A stretch of 6,097 nt of DNA from Spirochaetaceae bacterium. GTDB lineage: Bacteria; Spirochaetota; Spirochaetia; Treponematales; Breznakiellaceae. The stretch lies in contig JAISQV010000330.1 in assembly GCA_031273985.1 (NCBI GenBank), positions 1-6,097 on the forward strand, in the 5' to 3' direction. Positions 6,017-6,097 of the stretch are shown piece after piece. The notes under the pieces are model-generated. The model worked only from the letters and a program-made list of their open reading frames with translations, ran no database searches and was not told the origin of the DNA. The first letter of the stretch is position 1, and every line of letters begins with the position of its first letter. A program made the translations under genes and the position numbers.

Positions 6017-6048
6017 GGGCTCCCCCGCGCAAGCGGGTTCTTGAGCCC
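6017..6048. repeat. Nested hairpin with GCAA tetraloop in the intergenic region
   Basis: An outer stem GGGCTC (6017-6022) pairs with GAGCCC (6043-6048). It encloses CCCGC (6024-6028) and GCGGG (6033-6037) around the loop GCAA, a GNRA-type tetraloop on the + strand. No gene or T tract follows it, so it reads better as a structured repeat or the end of an off-window transcript than as a terminator for anything seen here. Confidence 0.45.
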
Positions 6049-6056
6049 CCTACGCT

Positions 6057-6072
6057 CCAGCCTCCTCGGGCC
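6057..6072. repeat. 16-base exact repeat of the hsp20 ribosome-binding region
   Basis: CCAGCCTCCTCGGGCC occurs here and again at 5790-5805, in the same orientation, with no match beyond the 16 bases. The 5790 copy supplies the hsp20 Shine-Dalgarno site (on the - strand); this copy is not followed by a start codon on the - strand. A short direct repeat CCTGCGG (6071-6077 and 6079-6085) follows. From 5962 to 6097 no gene can be supported. Confidence 0.55.
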
Positions 6073-6097
6073 TGCGGCCCTGCGGGGTCTTCCGCTA

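Noticed and set aside
6017..6097. Start of another gene on the - strand using the second GAGGAGG copy
   Set aside because: No ATG, GTG or TTG at suitable spacing follows the copy at 6057-6072 on the - strand, and no sustained coding frame is visible there.

Overview
This G+C-rich window holds a complete five-gene operon on the + strand for an electron-bifurcating (HydABC-type, group A3) [FeFe]-hydrogenase. A convergent small heat-shock protein gene (Hsp20) lies on the - strand, followed by about 300 bases of non-coding sequence that contains the Hsp20 promoter, a long leader and several repeats or hairpins. The host should be a strict anaerobe with fermentative or acetogenic H2 metabolism. 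My best guess is a gut-type spirochaete of the Treponema group, based on the overall look of the proteins (especially Hsp20) and the mix of G+C-rich codons with frequent ATA isoleucine. This is an impression, not a proof, and an anaerobic Firmicute is the main alternative.

Layout of the operon: hydC (21-524, NuoE-like), a stand-alone GHKL-type ATPase (524-1078, overlapping the hydC stop by one base), a small thioredoxin-like ferredoxin-type protein (1101-1493), hydB (1503-3302, NuoF-like, with FMN/NADH site and extra Fe-S domains) and hydA (3323-5080, the H-cluster catalytic subunit). Gaps are 22 bases or less, so all five are probably co-transcribed from a promoter left of the window. HydB oxidises or reduces NAD(P)H at FMN. 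HydA makes or consumes H2 at the H-cluster. Fe-S relays in HydA, HydB and HydC link the pyridine nucleotide, ferredoxin and H2 pools, so that exergonic and endergonic electron transfers are coupled. The two small middle genes are accessory partners of unproven role. The H-cluster maturases (HydE, HydF, HydG) are not in this window.

Between the convergent genes (5081-5224) there are two strong hairpins: one ends the hyd operon and the other can serve both directions, mainly Hsp20. Hsp20 is read from 5788 down to 5225. A well-formed sigma70-type promoter (TTGCAC-17-TATATT) lies about 145 bases upstream, leaving a long leader that can fold into several hairpins.

Bases 5962-6097 hold no gene I can support. 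They contain a perfect 14-base palindrome, a two-copy 11-base tandem repeat, a GCAA-capped nested hairpin, and a 16-base exact copy of the Hsp20 ribosome-binding region. Together these look like intergenic repeat material.
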